From Acetobacter fallax (GTDB lineage Bacteria > Pseudomonadota > Alphaproteobacteria > Acetobacterales > Acetobacteraceae), in contig NZ_WOSX01000010.1 in the NCBI RefSeq assembly GCF_011516735.1, positions 49,931 to 113,930 on the forward strand: a DNA stretch of 64,000 nucleotides. The letters are read 5' to 3'. The first letter of the stretch is position 1; each line of letters starts with the position of its first letter. The notes under the pieces were generated by a model, which searched no databases, was not told the origin of the DNA, and worked only from the letters and a program-made list of their open reading frames with translations. Shown here in pieces: positions 35,777 through 45,510 of the stretch. Both the position numbers and the translations under genes were made by a program.

Positions 35777-37693
35777 ATGAGTAAAGTTATCGGTATCGAT
35801 CTCGGTACAACGAATTCCTGCGTCGCGATCCGCGAAGGCAACGAGACGAAAGTTATCGAGAACAGCGAAGGCGCCCGCACGACGCCGTCCATGGTCGCTT
35901 TCACCGAAGGTGGTGAAATGCTGGTCGGACAGGCCGCGAAGCGCCAGGCCGTCACAAACCCGACAAACACCCTGTATGCCATCAAGCGTCTGATCGGTCG
36001 TCGTTATGAGGATCCGACAGTCCAGAAGGACAAGGGGCTGGTTCCCTACGAAATCGTCAAAGGTGACAATGGCGACGCGTGGGTTGAAGCACGCGGCAAG
36101 AAATACTCTCCGTCTCAGATCGCGGCATTCGTTCTTGGTAAGATGAAGGAAACCGCTGAGTCCTATCTCGGCGAAAAAGTAACGCAGGCTGTCGTCACTG
36201 TTCCGGCTTACTTTAACGATGCTCAGCGTCAGGCGACAAAAGACGCCGGCAAAATCGCAGGTCTTGATGTTCTGCGTATCATCAACGAGCCTACAGCTGC
36301 CGCGCTGGCTTATGGTCTTGAGAAGCGGGACAGCGGCATAGTTGCTGTTTACGATCTCGGTGGCGGCACGTTCGACGTCTCGATCCTGGAAATCTCCGAT
36401 GGCGTGATCGAGGTGAAGTCCACCAACGGTGACACGTTCCTCGGTGGTGAAGACTTTGACAACCGGATCATCGATTTCCTCGCCAGCGAGTTCAAGCGCG
36501 ATCAGGGTATCGACCTGAAGTCCGACAAACTGGCTCTGCAGCGTCTGAAAGAAGCTGCGGAAAAAGCGAAGATCGAACTGTCTTCGTCCAAAGAGACTGA
36601 AATCAATCTGCCGTTCATCACGGCCGATGCTTCAGGTCCGAAGCATCTTGTCGTCAAGCTGAGCCGTGCGAAGCTTGAGAGCCTGGTTGATGATCTGATC
36701 AGCCGCACCATGGAGCCCTGCAAGGCGGCTCTTAAGGATGCCGGCCTTTCAGCATCTCAGATTGACGAAGTCATCCTCGTCGGCGGCATGACCCGCATGC
36801 CGAAGGTCATCGAGGAAGTGAAGAGCTTCTTCGGCAAGGAGCCGGCCCGTAACGTGAACCCCGACGAAGTCGTGGCGATCGGTGCGGCTGTTCAGGGCGC
36901 GGTCCTGAAGGGCGACGTCAAGGACGTTCTGCTTCTCGACGTAACGCCGCTGTCGCTGGGCATTGAGACGCTGGGTGGCGTGTTTACCCGTCTGATCGAT
37001 CGCAACACGACGATCCCGACCAAGAAGAGCCAGACCTTCTCGACGGCTGAAGACAATCAGAACGCCGTGACCATCAAGGTCTATCAGGGCGAGCGTGAGA
37101 TGGCGGCTGACAACAAGCTGCTGGGCAACTTCGACCTGCAGGGCATTGCGCCTGCTCCGCGTGGCGTGCCGCAGATTGAGGTTACCTTTGACATCGACGC
37201 CAACGGCATCGTCTCCGTGTCCGCCAAGGACAAGGCGACCGGTAAAGAGCAGCAGATCAAGATCCAGGCATCCGGTGGTCTGTCCGATGCCGATATTGAC
37301 AAGATGGTGAAGGACGCCGAGGCAAACGCGGCGGCGGATAAGGCAAAGCGTGAGTCTGTTGAGACACGCAACAACGCTGAATCCATGGTGAACCAGGTTG
37401 AAAAGTCTCTCACTGAGGCGGGCGACAAGGTTCCGGCTGCGGATCGCACCGAGGCGGAAAGTGCCATTGAAGCTGTGAAATCAGCTCTCCAGGGCTCTGA
37501 TACCGAGGCTCTGAAATCGGCTTCCGATCGTCTGACCCAGGCGGCGATGAAGATCGGCGAGGCTGTTTACAAGGCCGGTCAGGACGGTGCGGCTCCGGGT
37601 GGTGCTGAAGGAGCTTCTGCCACAGGCAGTGCGCATCCTGATGAGAAAGTTGTCGACGCGGACTTCGAAGAGATCAACGACAAGAAGTCCTGA
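35777..37693 (+). CDS. dnaK: Hsp70 chaperone DnaK
   Basis: 638 residues, the standard length. AAAGGAG precedes the ATG. Signature motifs are [12 protein letters not shown] at the start, [14 protein letters not shown] and [13 protein letters not shown] near residues 170-200, and [12 protein letters not shown] near 335. The linker [14 protein letters not shown] follows, then the substrate-binding beta sandwich and helical lid. The tail ends acidic ([14 protein letters not shown]). It folds client proteins using ATP with DnaJ and GrpE encoded alongside. A strong hairpin with T run follows at 37773. Confidence 0.98.
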   Translation: MSKVIGIDLGTTNSCVAIREGNETKVIENSEGARTTPSMVAFTEGGEMLVGQAAKRQAVTNPTNTLYAIKRLIGRRYEDPTVQKDKGLVPYEIVKGDNGDAWVEARGKKYSPSQIAAFVLGKMKETAESYLGEKVTQAVVTVPAYFNDAQRQATKDAGKIAGLDVLRIINEPTAAALAYGLEKRDSGIVAVYDLGGGTFDVSILEISDGVIEVKSTNGDTFLGGEDFDNRIIDFLASEFKRDQGIDLKSDKLALQRLKEAAEKAKIELSSSKETEINLPFITADASGPKHLVVKLSRAKLESLVDDLISRTMEPCKAALKDAGLSASQIDEVILVGGMTRMPKVIEEVKSFFGKEPARNVNPDEVVAIGAAVQGAVLKGDVKDVLLLDVTPLSLGIETLGGVFTRLIDRNTTIPTKKSQTFSTAEDNQNAVTIKVYQGEREMAADNKLLGNFDLQGIAPAPRGVPQIEVTFDIDANGIVSVSAKDKATGKEQQIKIQASGGLSDADIDKMVKDAEANAAADKAKRESVETRNNAESMVNQVEKSLTEAGDKVPAADRTEAESAIEAVKSALQGSDTEALKSASDRLTQAAMKIGEAVYKAGQDGAAPGGAEGASATGSAHPDEKVVDADFEEINDKKS

Positions 37694-37772
37694 GCGGCAT
37701 AGCCCTGATACCGGTCGGACACCTTGTCCGGCCGCCCGATACCGGAGGCGATCTTCGCCTTCCTGTTCAAGG

Positions 37773-37808
37773 CGCCCGCTCCATTATACGGAGCGGGCGT
37801 TCCTTTTT
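37773..37808 (+). terminator. Intrinsic terminator between dnaK and dnaJ
   Basis: CGCCCGCTCC and GGAGCGGGCG form a 10-bp GC-rich stem with a loop of ATTATAC, followed by TTCCTTTTTT. It lies 80 bases after dnaK and 55 before dnaJ, so dnaJ would be read either by read-through or from its own promoter. Confidence 0.8.
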
Positions 37809-37863
37809 TGCCCTCCCGACGCCATGATGCGTCCGCGACCGGAGGCCGCCTGCGAGGAAATCG

Positions 37864-39018
37864 ATGGCCACGAAAATTGACTATTACGCTGTTCTCGAAG
37901 TCACGCGTGAGGCTTCGGCCGATGAACTGAAGAAAGCGTATCGCAAGCAGGCCATGAAATATCACCCGGATCGTAATCCGGGAGATGCTGCTGCGGAGGC
38001 CCGGTTTAAGGAAATCAACGAAGCCTATGACGTCCTGAAAGACGATCAGAAGCGCTCTGCTTATGACCGCTTCGGCCATGCCGCTTTCGAAGGCGGCGGC
38101 GGTGGACCTGGTGGTTTTGACTTTGGCGGTGGTGGCGGTTTCGCGGGTGGCGGCCTGGGGGACATCTTCGAGCAGATGTTCGGCGACATGATGGGTGGTC
38201 GTCGTGGCGGCGGCGGCGGACGTCGTGCCGGTGCGGATATCCAGACTCAGGCCGATATTACGCTGGCTGAAGCCTTCGCAGGCGTTAAAAAATCAATCAC
38301 CGTCAATACCCGTATCACCTGTGAATCCTGTGACGGTACAGGCTCAAAGGACGGCGAAGCGGGTGTCAGCGTCTGTCCGAGCTGTCATGGCGCCGGTAAG
38401 GTCCGGGCCCAGCAGGGGTTCTTTGTCGTCGAACGGGCCTGTCCGACCTGTCATGGGGCCGGCAAGGTCGTGAAAGATCCCTGCACGGCGTGCCGTGGCG
38501 TCGGAACCATCCAGAAATCGCGCACGCTTGAAGTTGCGATTCCGGCGGGTGTTGAGGACGGGATGCGCATCCGTCTTTCCGGTGAAGGTGAGTCGGGCGG
38601 CAAAGGTGCCGATCCGGGCGATCTTTATGTTCATGTCGCGATTCAGGCCAGTGAACTGTTCCAGCGCGACGGATCGAATATTTATTGCCGGGTTCCGCTC
38701 CGTATGGCGCAGGCCGCGCTCGGAACCGAGATTGAGGTGCCGGTCATCGATGGTGGCCGTGCCAGCGTGAAAATTCCGGCCGGAACGCAGAGCGGCGAAC
38801 ATTTCCGCCTGCGCGGCAAGGGCTTTTCGGTGCTGCGGTCTTCAGCGCGTGGCGACATGTATATTCAGGTGACGGTGGAAACGCCGCAGCATCTGAACAA
38901 ACGCCAGCGTGAACTTCTCGAAGAGTTCGAGAAGGAAGCAGGCGAGCATGTGAAAAGCAGTCCGGAACATGCGGGGTTCTTCAGTCGCGTGAAAGATTTC
39001 TTCGAGGGTAAGAGCTGA
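37864..39018 (+). CDS. dnaJ: Hsp40 co-chaperone DnaJ
   Basis: 384 residues. The J domain has the HPD motif in KYHPDRNPGD, then a Gly/Phe-rich linker (about 75-125). Four zinc-binding repeats follow: CESCDGTG, CPSCHGAGK, CPTCHGAGK and CTACRGVG. The two C-terminal beta domains finish the type I DnaJ layout. It delivers substrates to DnaK and triggers ATP hydrolysis. It follows dnaK after a terminator, and the tail ends SRVKDFFEGKS. Confidence 0.97.
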   Translation: MATKIDYYAVLEVTREASADELKKAYRKQAMKYHPDRNPGDAAAEARFKEINEAYDVLKDDQKRSAYDRFGHAAFEGGGGGPGGFDFGGGGGFAGGGLGDIFEQMFGDMMGGRRGGGGGRRAGADIQTQADITLAEAFAGVKKSITVNTRITCESCDGTGSKDGEAGVSVCPSCHGAGKVRAQQGFFVVERACPTCHGAGKVVKDPCTACRGVGTIQKSRTLEVAIPAGVEDGMRIRLSGEGESGGKGADPGDLYVHVAIQASELFQRDGSNIYCRVPLRMAQAALGTEIEVPVIDGGRASVKIPAGTQSGEHFRLRGKGFSVLRSSARGDMYIQVTVETPQHLNKRQRELLEEFEKEAGEHVKSSPEHAGFFSRVKDFFEGKS

Positions 39019-39167
39019 AGCGGAACTGGCATCCACTTCGGGGTTACTCACAAAGGGGTTGATTCCGTCAGATGAGGTGCAGGAGGCCGTGTCTCCTGCC
39101 GGGAACCGGGCGGAAATAAAAACACGCTTTGACGTGGAATAAAGCGGGGCTCTGTCCCAAACCCGGC

Positions 39168-39365
39168 AAAGGCTTTGTTGTCATTCAGTGCTGGGCTCTT
39201 TCCCAGGGCTTTGCCCTGGAACCCACCAAAGGTCACAGACCTTTGGAAACCATTTTATTAAACAGATTGGCGTGAAGGGGTCCGCGACCCCTTCCGGGTT
39301 CGGGCAGAGCCCGGTCTTTTGCTAACCCTTCGAAAAATCAAAGATCAACACGCAATACTAACAGA
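39168..39365 (+). repeat. Multi-hairpin dispersed repeat, forward copy with both ends
   Basis: Left end AAAGGCTTTGTTGTCATTCAG, then CCAGGGCTTTGCCCTGG, the CCAAAGGTC/GACCTTTGG hairpin, GGGGTCCGCGACCCC and GGGCAGAGCCC. The right end CAAAGATCAACACGCAATACTA matches the far end of other full copies. It ends two bases before the trehalase stop. Confidence 0.8.
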
Positions 39366-39367
39366 TT

Positions 39368-41278
39368 CTAATGAGGCAACAGCTGTAAACTGTTGTCCTG
39401 GACGGGGGCCGGGGCCGGTGGAAGAACCTGCCCCTCCATCGTCGGTTTTCTCACGACAGGAATCGGCGCAGCCTCCTGCTCGTCCGTTGCCGGATTTTCC
39501 TTCGAGGCCTGTCCCGCAAGCGGGTTCCTGCTGAGAATCTGCTGAACTGCCTGTGGATAACGATTCATCAGCGCAAGCAGCGTGCCATTGGTCCAGCCAA
39601 ACCCGATCTGCATCGGATACTCGCCGCCACCCGCGCCACCCGTCGGGCTGATTTCGGGTGCAACCACATCGTATTTTTCATAAAGAACGCCACTTTTTTC
39701 ATAAGTGCCGATCACACGGGCCATCCAGCGCCGCGCGATCTCCTCCGCGAGCGCATCTTCCTTGTACTGATTCAGACCTTTGATGGCCATCCACTGTAAC
39801 GGAGCCCATCCGTTCGGAGAATCCCATTGCTGACCACTGGTAATATCGGTTGCGGTGAGGCCTCCGGTTTTCAGAAGTTTTTCTTTCAGCGTTTTCGCAA
39901 CGGCATGAGCCTGTTCATCCGTCGCAATCCGCATGAACAGCGGCGCGGCCGTTGCTCCCGACAACACGTCAGAAAGCTGATTCGTCTTCCAGTTATAGTC
40001 GAAAAAGGCGCCACGCTTCTCGTCCCACAGAACTTTGCGGATCGCCGCGATACGCTCGCGGGCATCCTTTGCATAACGATCAGCGCTCGTCCTGTTACCG
40101 TTCAGTCTGTAAGCTTTTGCAAGGGTATCCGCGAGATGAGCGACGGCGCAATTCATCTCAATTGTCACCAGATCGGTGGTGATGATCGTATTCAGGGTGT
40201 GCCGGTCAGCAAGCCAGCGGGAGGAGAAATCCCACCCGGTTTCCGAACCACCGCGAAGATTGCGCCATACGTCCTGAGCCGGTCGTTTCGTCGAGGCCGC
40301 GGTGGCGATATCCTGCGGATAGCTCTCGTCACGCGGCGTGTCGAGATCATCCCACGGGCGGACCATCAGAGTGCCGTCCTTCAGCCGAACGGCATGACGC
40401 CAGGCATGACCAGGCTCCAGCGTGGCCGCGCCATCAGTCCAGTAATCATATTCGCGCTGCAATTGCGGCAGAAATGTCCGGTAAGTGCCCTCTCCGTCAT
40501 GAGTCGCGAGAAGATCGACCATGAGCGCGAAAAAAGCAGGCTGTGACCGGCTGAGATAATAGGTGCGGCTGCCGTTAGGAATATGACCGTAACGGTCGAT
40601 CAGCGAGGCCAGGTCCTGAAGAGTCGAGCGCAGAAGATCGATGCGGTCGTCCTCGTTGAGGCCGATCATCGTGAAATAGCTGTCCCAGTAATAGATTTCA
40701 CTGAACCGCCCACCCGGAACGACATATTTTTCGGCAAGCGGAAGCTGTGATGACCAGGGAAGCGGCGTATCCGGCTGACGGGTAAGCACATCCCACATAC
40801 CTGAGATATAATCCCTTACGCTTTCACCCGGTTTGCGCTGATAGGCAGCGGAGGTGATGGCCGGAATCGTAAAATACGTTGCCACGAAGGCTTTGATGTC
40901 GAATCCGGGATCATCTTTCTGCGCGCGCCAGGCATCGAGAATTTCGGCAGGCGGATGATTGGGATAAGCATCCGCCGCAGCTTTGGCGTCGGTGAAAATC
41001 CGGGCCTTGCCGATGGCGGCGAACAGTCCGTCCAGGGCGATCGACGGCGGACGGAGATCCTGTGCGGTGTCAGCGCGCACGCTCGACTGCCGGGCCGGAA
41101 TAATTGTCGGATGAAGCAGAACAACCGGCGTATCTGTTTCAGCCTGTGCCGGAGCAGGTGCTGTCGTCTGTGTGGCTTCAGTAACGGCCTGGCTACAGGC
41201 CACCGAAGGCAGAATCGCGACGCCAGCAAGAATAAGCAGCGAAAACGCCGGACGCGCGACGCGTCGTCGTGAGGTCAT
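39368..41278 (-). CDS. treA: Periplasmic trehalase (GH37)
   Basis: 636 residues from ATG 41278 (MTSRRRVARPAFSLLILAG), which starts directly with a signal peptide; the frame extends to 41332 without benefit. The signal may be lipoprotein-like (SVACSQ). Both trehalase signatures are clear: PGGRFSEIYYWDSYFTMIGL near residue 185 and QWDSPNGWAPLQWM near 490, with the catalytic-domain Glu region EYPMQIGFGWTNG later. It splits trehalose to two glucose outside the cytoplasm. It has a Pro-rich C-terminus after residue 600. It is alone on its strand. Confidence 0.94.
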   Translation of the reverse strand: MTSRRRVARPAFSLLILAGVAILPSVACSQAVTEATQTTAPAPAQAETDTPVVLLHPTIIPARQSSVRADTAQDLRPPSIALDGLFAAIGKARIFTDAKAAADAYPNHPPAEILDAWRAQKDDPGFDIKAFVATYFTIPAITSAAYQRKPGESVRDYISGMWDVLTRQPDTPLPWSSQLPLAEKYVVPGGRFSEIYYWDSYFTMIGLNEDDRIDLLRSTLQDLASLIDRYGHIPNGSRTYYLSRSQPAFFALMVDLLATHDGEGTYRTFLPQLQREYDYWTDGAATLEPGHAWRHAVRLKDGTLMVRPWDDLDTPRDESYPQDIATAASTKRPAQDVWRNLRGGSETGWDFSSRWLADRHTLNTIITTDLVTIEMNCAVAHLADTLAKAYRLNGNRTSADRYAKDARERIAAIRKVLWDEKRGAFFDYNWKTNQLSDVLSGATAAPLFMRIATDEQAHAVAKTLKEKLLKTGGLTATDITSGQQWDSPNGWAPLQWMAIKGLNQYKEDALAEEIARRWMARVIGTYEKSGVLYEKYDVVAPEISPTGGAGGGEYPMQIGFGWTNGTLLALMNRYPQAVQQILSRNPLAGQASKENPATDEQEAAPIPVVRKPTMEGQVLPPAPAPVQDNSLQLLPH

Positions 41279-41518
41279 GCTGGTATCAGACAGACGCGGA
41301 AATTCCGGAAGGAATGAAATCAGCGGCCTCAAAAAATATCCTTTCCTGTCCCGGTTGCCTGCCAGTCTGCACGATTAAAGCCGGCAAAACGTGTCCGGGT
41401 TTTCCGGTCCGCCGGAAAACGGTTATGACATATGAATCTGTCCGGGTGGTGAACACACCTGACCACCCCCATATATCGTCCCGTTTCTCAGGGCCATGTT
41501 TCTCCGGGAGTTTTGCCC

Positions 41519-43045
41519 ATGTCGTCCCCAGCCTCAACCCCGAACGCTCACGGCTTCGACGCAATCACACCGGATGCTGGCAGCCTGCGCTCCTCTGTCG
41601 AAGGCATGGGGCCGCTCGCCGCGACCGATCAGCTGTTCTTCGGACGAAGTGGCGCGCAGCTTAGCAGAGATGAAGCCGTGTCCATGACGGCGCAGTCGCT
41701 CGAAGGCATGGATGATGGCGAGCTGTTTCTGGAATATCGCGAAAGCGAGGGTCTCTCGCTTGATGACGGCGTGATTCGCTCAGCCTCATTCAACACCAGC
41801 AGCGGTTTCGGGCTGCGGAGCGTGCTTGGCGAGGAAACAGGGTTCGCCCATTCGGACGAAATCAGCACCGTTTCGCTCCGGCGCGCGGGCGAGACTGTAA
41901 AGGCAGTCCGCAACGGGCGCTCCGGCGTCATGGCGCCTCCGCCCCGCTCGACGAATACCCGCCTTTACAGTGATCTCAACCCCCTTGATGGCACAGATTT
42001 CGTGCGCCGCGCCGCGTTGCTGGGCGAAATCGACGCCTATGCGCGGGGCAGCGATTCCCGCGTCGTGCAGGTGATGGCCTCGCTCTCCGCCGAATGGCAG
42101 GCCGTGCAGATCATGCGGGCCGATGGCGTGCGGGTCGCGGATCTGCGCCCCCTCGTGCGGCTGAACGTGTCTGTTGTCGTGGAAAAAGATGGACGCCGCG
42201 AGAGCGGCTCGCACGGCTTCGGTGGTCGCTACAGCGTGGCAAAGCTGCTGGAGGGCGATGTCTGGCGTGGCGCGGTGGACGAGGCGCGGCGGATGGCTCT
42301 GATCAATCTCGACGCAAAACCGGCGCCAGCCGGAGAGATGGAGGTCGTGCTGGGTGCAGGCTGGCCGGGAATCCTGCTGCACGAGGCTGTCGGACACGGG
42401 CTGGAAGGCGATTTCAACCGCAAAAAGACGTCGATGTTCTCGGAGCTTATGGGCCAGCGCGTCGCGAGTCCCGGCGTGACGGTCATTGATGACGGCACGC
42501 TCCCCGACAGACGCGGCAGCCTTACGGTGGATGACGAAGGCACTCCGTCGGGTCGCATCGTCATGATCGAGGACGGCATCCTGACCGGCTTCATCCAGGA
42601 TCGCCTGAACGCCCGTCTCATGGGTGTCTCACCGACCGGCAATGGACGCCGGCAGTCTTACGCCCATATTCCGCTGCCCCGCATGACCAACACACTGATG
42701 CTGGAAGGAAAATCGACCACGGATGAGATGATCCGCTCCGTGAAACGTGGCCTCTACGCGGTGAATTTTGGTGGTGGCCAGGTGGATATCACTTCCGGCA
42801 AATTCGTGTTTGCTGCCTCCGAGGCCTATATGATCGAGGATGGAAAAGTGACGTTCCCCGTCAAGGGCGCGACCCTGATCGGCAGCGGCGCGGACGCGAT
42901 GAAAACCGTGTCCATGATCGGGTCCGACGTGGCGCTTGATCCGGGGATCGGCACCTGCGGCAAGGCCGGACAGGGCGTGCCGGTCGGCGTCGGGCAGCCG
43001 ACGCTAAAAATGACCGGGCTGACGGTCGGTGGCACGGCGACCTGA
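41519..43045 (+). CDS. tldD: TldD-family metalloprotease subunit
   Basis: 508 residues from ATG 41519 (GGGAG upstream). The zinc-binding motif is HEAVGHGLEGD near residue 290, of HExxxH form. Other TldD marks are SSGFGLRSVLG near residue 100, VIDDGTLPDRRGSLTVDDEG near 325 and SYAHIPLPRMTNT near 380. TldD pairs with TldE (PmbA) to degrade or mature peptides such as microcin B17 and CcdA. No tldE is in the window. The link to the peptide export locus at 3755 is only speculative. Confidence 0.95.
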   Translation: MSSPASTPNAHGFDAITPDAGSLRSSVEGMGPLAATDQLFFGRSGAQLSRDEAVSMTAQSLEGMDDGELFLEYRESEGLSLDDGVIRSASFNTSSGFGLRSVLGEETGFAHSDEISTVSLRRAGETVKAVRNGRSGVMAPPPRSTNTRLYSDLNPLDGTDFVRRAALLGEIDAYARGSDSRVVQVMASLSAEWQAVQIMRADGVRVADLRPLVRLNVSVVVEKDGRRESGSHGFGGRYSVAKLLEGDVWRGAVDEARRMALINLDAKPAPAGEMEVVLGAGWPGILLHEAVGHGLEGDFNRKKTSMFSELMGQRVASPGVTVIDDGTLPDRRGSLTVDDEGTPSGRIVMIEDGILTGFIQDRLNARLMGVSPTGNGRRQSYAHIPLPRMTNTLMLEGKSTTDEMIRSVKRGLYAVNFGGGQVDITSGKFVFAASEAYMIEDGKVTFPVKGATLIGSGADAMKTVSMIGSDVALDPGIGTCGKAGQGVPVGVGQPTLKMTGLTVGGTAT

Positions 43046-43168
43046 ACACGTGCCTGCGCATCGGCCGGGACACTCTTTTCGGGACAATATTCTGAAACCC
43101 GCCGGAGGTCCGACATCCCAGTCGGGTGCCGGCAAGTCTCTGACGCCGCCTGACACGACTGTTTTTTG

Positions 43169-44524
43169 ATGATCAGCTTCCGCATATACAGCACCGCGCC
43201 GTCCGGTAATCCCCGTTCCGCCCCGCCCGCCGCCATCGTCCTGCAGCACATGCTGAAAGCCGTCGCCGTGGTGCTCACGGTCATCCTTCCTGTCCTGCTG
43301 TTCCGGGCCCGGGCGATGGCGGATGCGGATCTGTCGATCGTTGGCGTGCTGTTTCTGCTGAGAAGTGTTCTGCTGCGTGACTGGTCGTGGCTCCGGGTCC
43401 GCTGGGTGCAATGCGGCCTCGCGCTGTGGGCGCTCATCACCCTGTCATCCGCGCTCTCCGGCCCGATGCCTTCTTTCGTGCAGGGACTGCTCAGTCTCCG
43501 TTTTTTCGTCTTCTGTGCCGCCCTGGCATACTGGGTGCTCACCGGACCGCGGGCACAGCGGGCGCTTGCGTCTGTCTGTGCCGCGCTCGCGGTCTGGACA
43601 GTGCTGGAGTGCTGGGAGCAATACCTCACCGGCACCAATATGTTCGGTTATCCGCGCTGGGGGGACGGCGCCCTGACCGGGCCTTTTATCCGGCCCAAAG
43701 CCGGCAATGCCCTGCTGATGGTGCTGTTTTCAGGCGCCATGCCTGTCATTCTGGCGCGTCTGCAAAAGACAGCCTGGCGTTCCCGGCTCGCCGGAGGCCT
43801 GATGCTGGCGCTCTCCGTGATCACGATGATCCTGATCGGGCAGCGCATGCCCACGCTGCTGACCTTTGTCGGGCTGCTGCTGACCGCGCTGCTGGTGAAG
43901 CCCATGCGTCTCCCGGTGCTTGGAGTCGCCGTCCTCAGTGGTCTGTTCCTGGTGGCTCTTCCCGTGGTGTCGCCTCCCGGCTACGCCAAGCTGGTGCTGA
44001 AATTCAGCCATCAGATGGCACATTTCGCGGAGAGTGATTACGGGCAGATTTACGGTCGGGCCAGTGCCATCATCGTTGCGCATCCATGGATGGGAACAGG
44101 GTTTGACGGCTTCCGCATCCATTGTCTGGACCCGCAATATCTCCATGATATGCCGGCACTCCACATTCCCTACATCGCGCCCCCTCAGTCGGGATGTAAC
44201 CTGCATCCGCACAATTATTATCTTCAGGTCGCTACAGCCGCCGGCCTGCCGGGTCTGGCGCTGTTTCTGATGATGGCCGCCTGCTGGCTGCGGATCATCG
44301 TCCGTCCGCATCTTCCGGCGAAAGCCGTGGAACGGGTCTCACGTGCACGGGAGAGTGTTCCGGCCACGCCGCAGAATGCAATGCTTCTGGTCGCCTGCTG
44401 TGTGCAGCTATGGCCGTTGGCCAGCACCAGCGCCCTGTTTTCCGTGCCACCGGCCGGCTGGCTGTTCCTCACGGCGGGCTGGGCGCTGGCGGCCTCAGGT
44501 GCCGGCCTGAGGTCCGGACGGTGA
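43169..44524 (+). CDS. O-antigen ligase/polymerase-like membrane protein
   Basis: 451 residues from ATG 43169. About ten hydrophobic helices are seen, with a large periplasmic loop between about 290 and 375 that carries the Wzy/WaaL-type signature HPWMGTGFDGFRIHC and LHPHNYYLQVATAAGLPG. The Arg and His in this loop fit the ligase family. It should act on lipid-linked sugar chains at the periplasmic face, but whether as ligase or polymerase cannot be told. It sits 123 bases after tldD and is followed by the DUF202 gene. Confidence 0.85.
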   Translation: MISFRIYSTAPSGNPRSAPPAAIVLQHMLKAVAVVLTVILPVLLFRARAMADADLSIVGVLFLLRSVLLRDWSWLRVRWVQCGLALWALITLSSALSGPMPSFVQGLLSLRFFVFCAALAYWVLTGPRAQRALASVCAALAVWTVLECWEQYLTGTNMFGYPRWGDGALTGPFIRPKAGNALLMVLFSGAMPVILARLQKTAWRSRLAGGLMLALSVITMILIGQRMPTLLTFVGLLLTALLVKPMRLPVLGVAVLSGLFLVALPVVSPPGYAKLVLKFSHQMAHFAESDYGQIYGRASAIIVAHPWMGTGFDGFRIHCLDPQYLHDMPALHIPYIAPPQSGCNLHPHNYYLQVATAAGLPGLALFLMMAACWLRIIVRPHLPAKAVERVSRARESVPATPQNAMLLVACCVQLWPLASTSALFSVPPAGWLFLTAGWALAASGAGLRSGR

Positions 44525-44638
44525 CAGAGACTACTGCCTGTTGCGCGCCGGACTCAGTCTGGCCCAGGCGGGGACCGCTGTCTGCTGTCCGCCATCGCTG
44601 GCACAGGCCTGACGATTTCGCGACAAAGGATGCATGAC

Positions 44639-45010
44639 ATGATCCCGCGCTACAGCGATCATGCCGCGAACGAACGGACATTTCTCGCCTGGGTCAGGAC
44701 GGCGCTCGCCATCATCGTCTTCGGCTGTTTCCTGGCAAAATTCGACCTGTTTCTCCGTCTCGTGGCGCATATCCCGTCTCCGCATCTGGCAGGTGTAAGC
44801 GCGCATGGCCCCGCTTCCATACTGGGCGTGGTGCTGGTGGCAGCCGGAACAGGCCTGTTGCCAGCGTCGTTATGGCATTATCAGGCCGTCCGGAAAGCGA
44901 TCCTGGCACCCGATGAGTGCGCGGTGGGCACGAATCCGCTCGGAATTTTTCTCGTCTGCGTGCTGGGGCTGACCGGACTCTGCGCATTTGTGATGCTGTT
45001 GACGACTTAA
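44639..45010 (+). CDS. DUF202 (YidH-like) membrane protein
   Basis: 123 residues from ATG 44639, preceded by AAAGGA at eight bases; ATG 44630 is also possible. The family marker AANERTFLAWVRTALAIIVFG lies in the first 35 residues, leading into helix one. Two more helices follow (ILGVVLVAAGTGLLPASL and GIFLVCVLGLTGLCAFVML). DUF202 proteins are small inner-membrane proteins of unknown role. It lies 114 bases after the O-antigen ligase-like gene and probably shares its transcript. Confidence 0.88.
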   Translation: MIPRYSDHAANERTFLAWVRTALAIIVFGCFLAKFDLFLRLVAHIPSPHLAGVSAHGPASILGVVLVAAGTGLLPASLWHYQAVRKAILAPDECAVGTNPLGIFLVCVLGLTGLCAFVMLLTT

Positions 45011-45053
45011 ATACTCGCCGGATCTGGCCCTGGAACCTGGCAAAGCGCTCCTT

Positions 45054-45225
45054 TGCAACGGCTCTGAGGGCTGGCGGAATCCGGGCTCTGCCCGAACCCG
45101 GCAGGGACCGCAGGCCCCTGCACCCCAATTTATTTATTATAAACCGGTTTCCAAAGGTCTGCGACCTTTGGTGGGTTTCAGGGCAAAGCCCTGAGCAAGG
45201 TGTCAGCCCCGAGAACGAAAGGAAT
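45054..45225 (-). repeat. Multi-hairpin dispersed repeat, reverse copy
   Basis: Holds GGGCTCTGCCC, GGGACCGCAGGCCCC (imperfect), CCAAAGGTCTGCGACCTTTGG and CAGGGCAAAGCCCTG. The left end is degenerate (GCAACGGCTCTGAGGG). It separates the DUF202 gene from the recA promoter. Confidence 0.8.
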
Positions 45226-45266
45226 CTCTGCAAAACTGCGGTGCTCCCCGGATTTCCCTTGCTAAT

Positions 45267-45281
45267 GTTCCTAATTTGTTC
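45267..45281 (+). promoter_or_regulatory. LexA (SOS) box before recA
   Basis: GTTCCTAATTTGTTC is an exact alphaproteobacterial LexA box, GTTC-N7-GTTC. It lies about 230 bases before the recA start, with a second GTTC/GAAC palindrome (45278-45291) overlapping its right half. It predicts DNA-damage induction of recA. Confidence 0.88.
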
Positions 45282-45510
45282 CTATAAGAACAAAAGCGAA
45301 CGAATTATTAACGAGTCGTTTACGTCTCATGCCACAGCGGGACGAAAGCCCGGTCATCTGTGGTGTTTTACACAAGAAACAGAGCGGCCCGGAGGGAATT
45401 CCGGTTCCGCCTCATTGCCGGAGAGGCTCAGCCTGTGACAGACTCGGTGACCAGTGTGGCTAACACGCCCGAGGCACCGTCGCTGTTCGCCCTCCAGAGG
45501 AGAACCAGCT

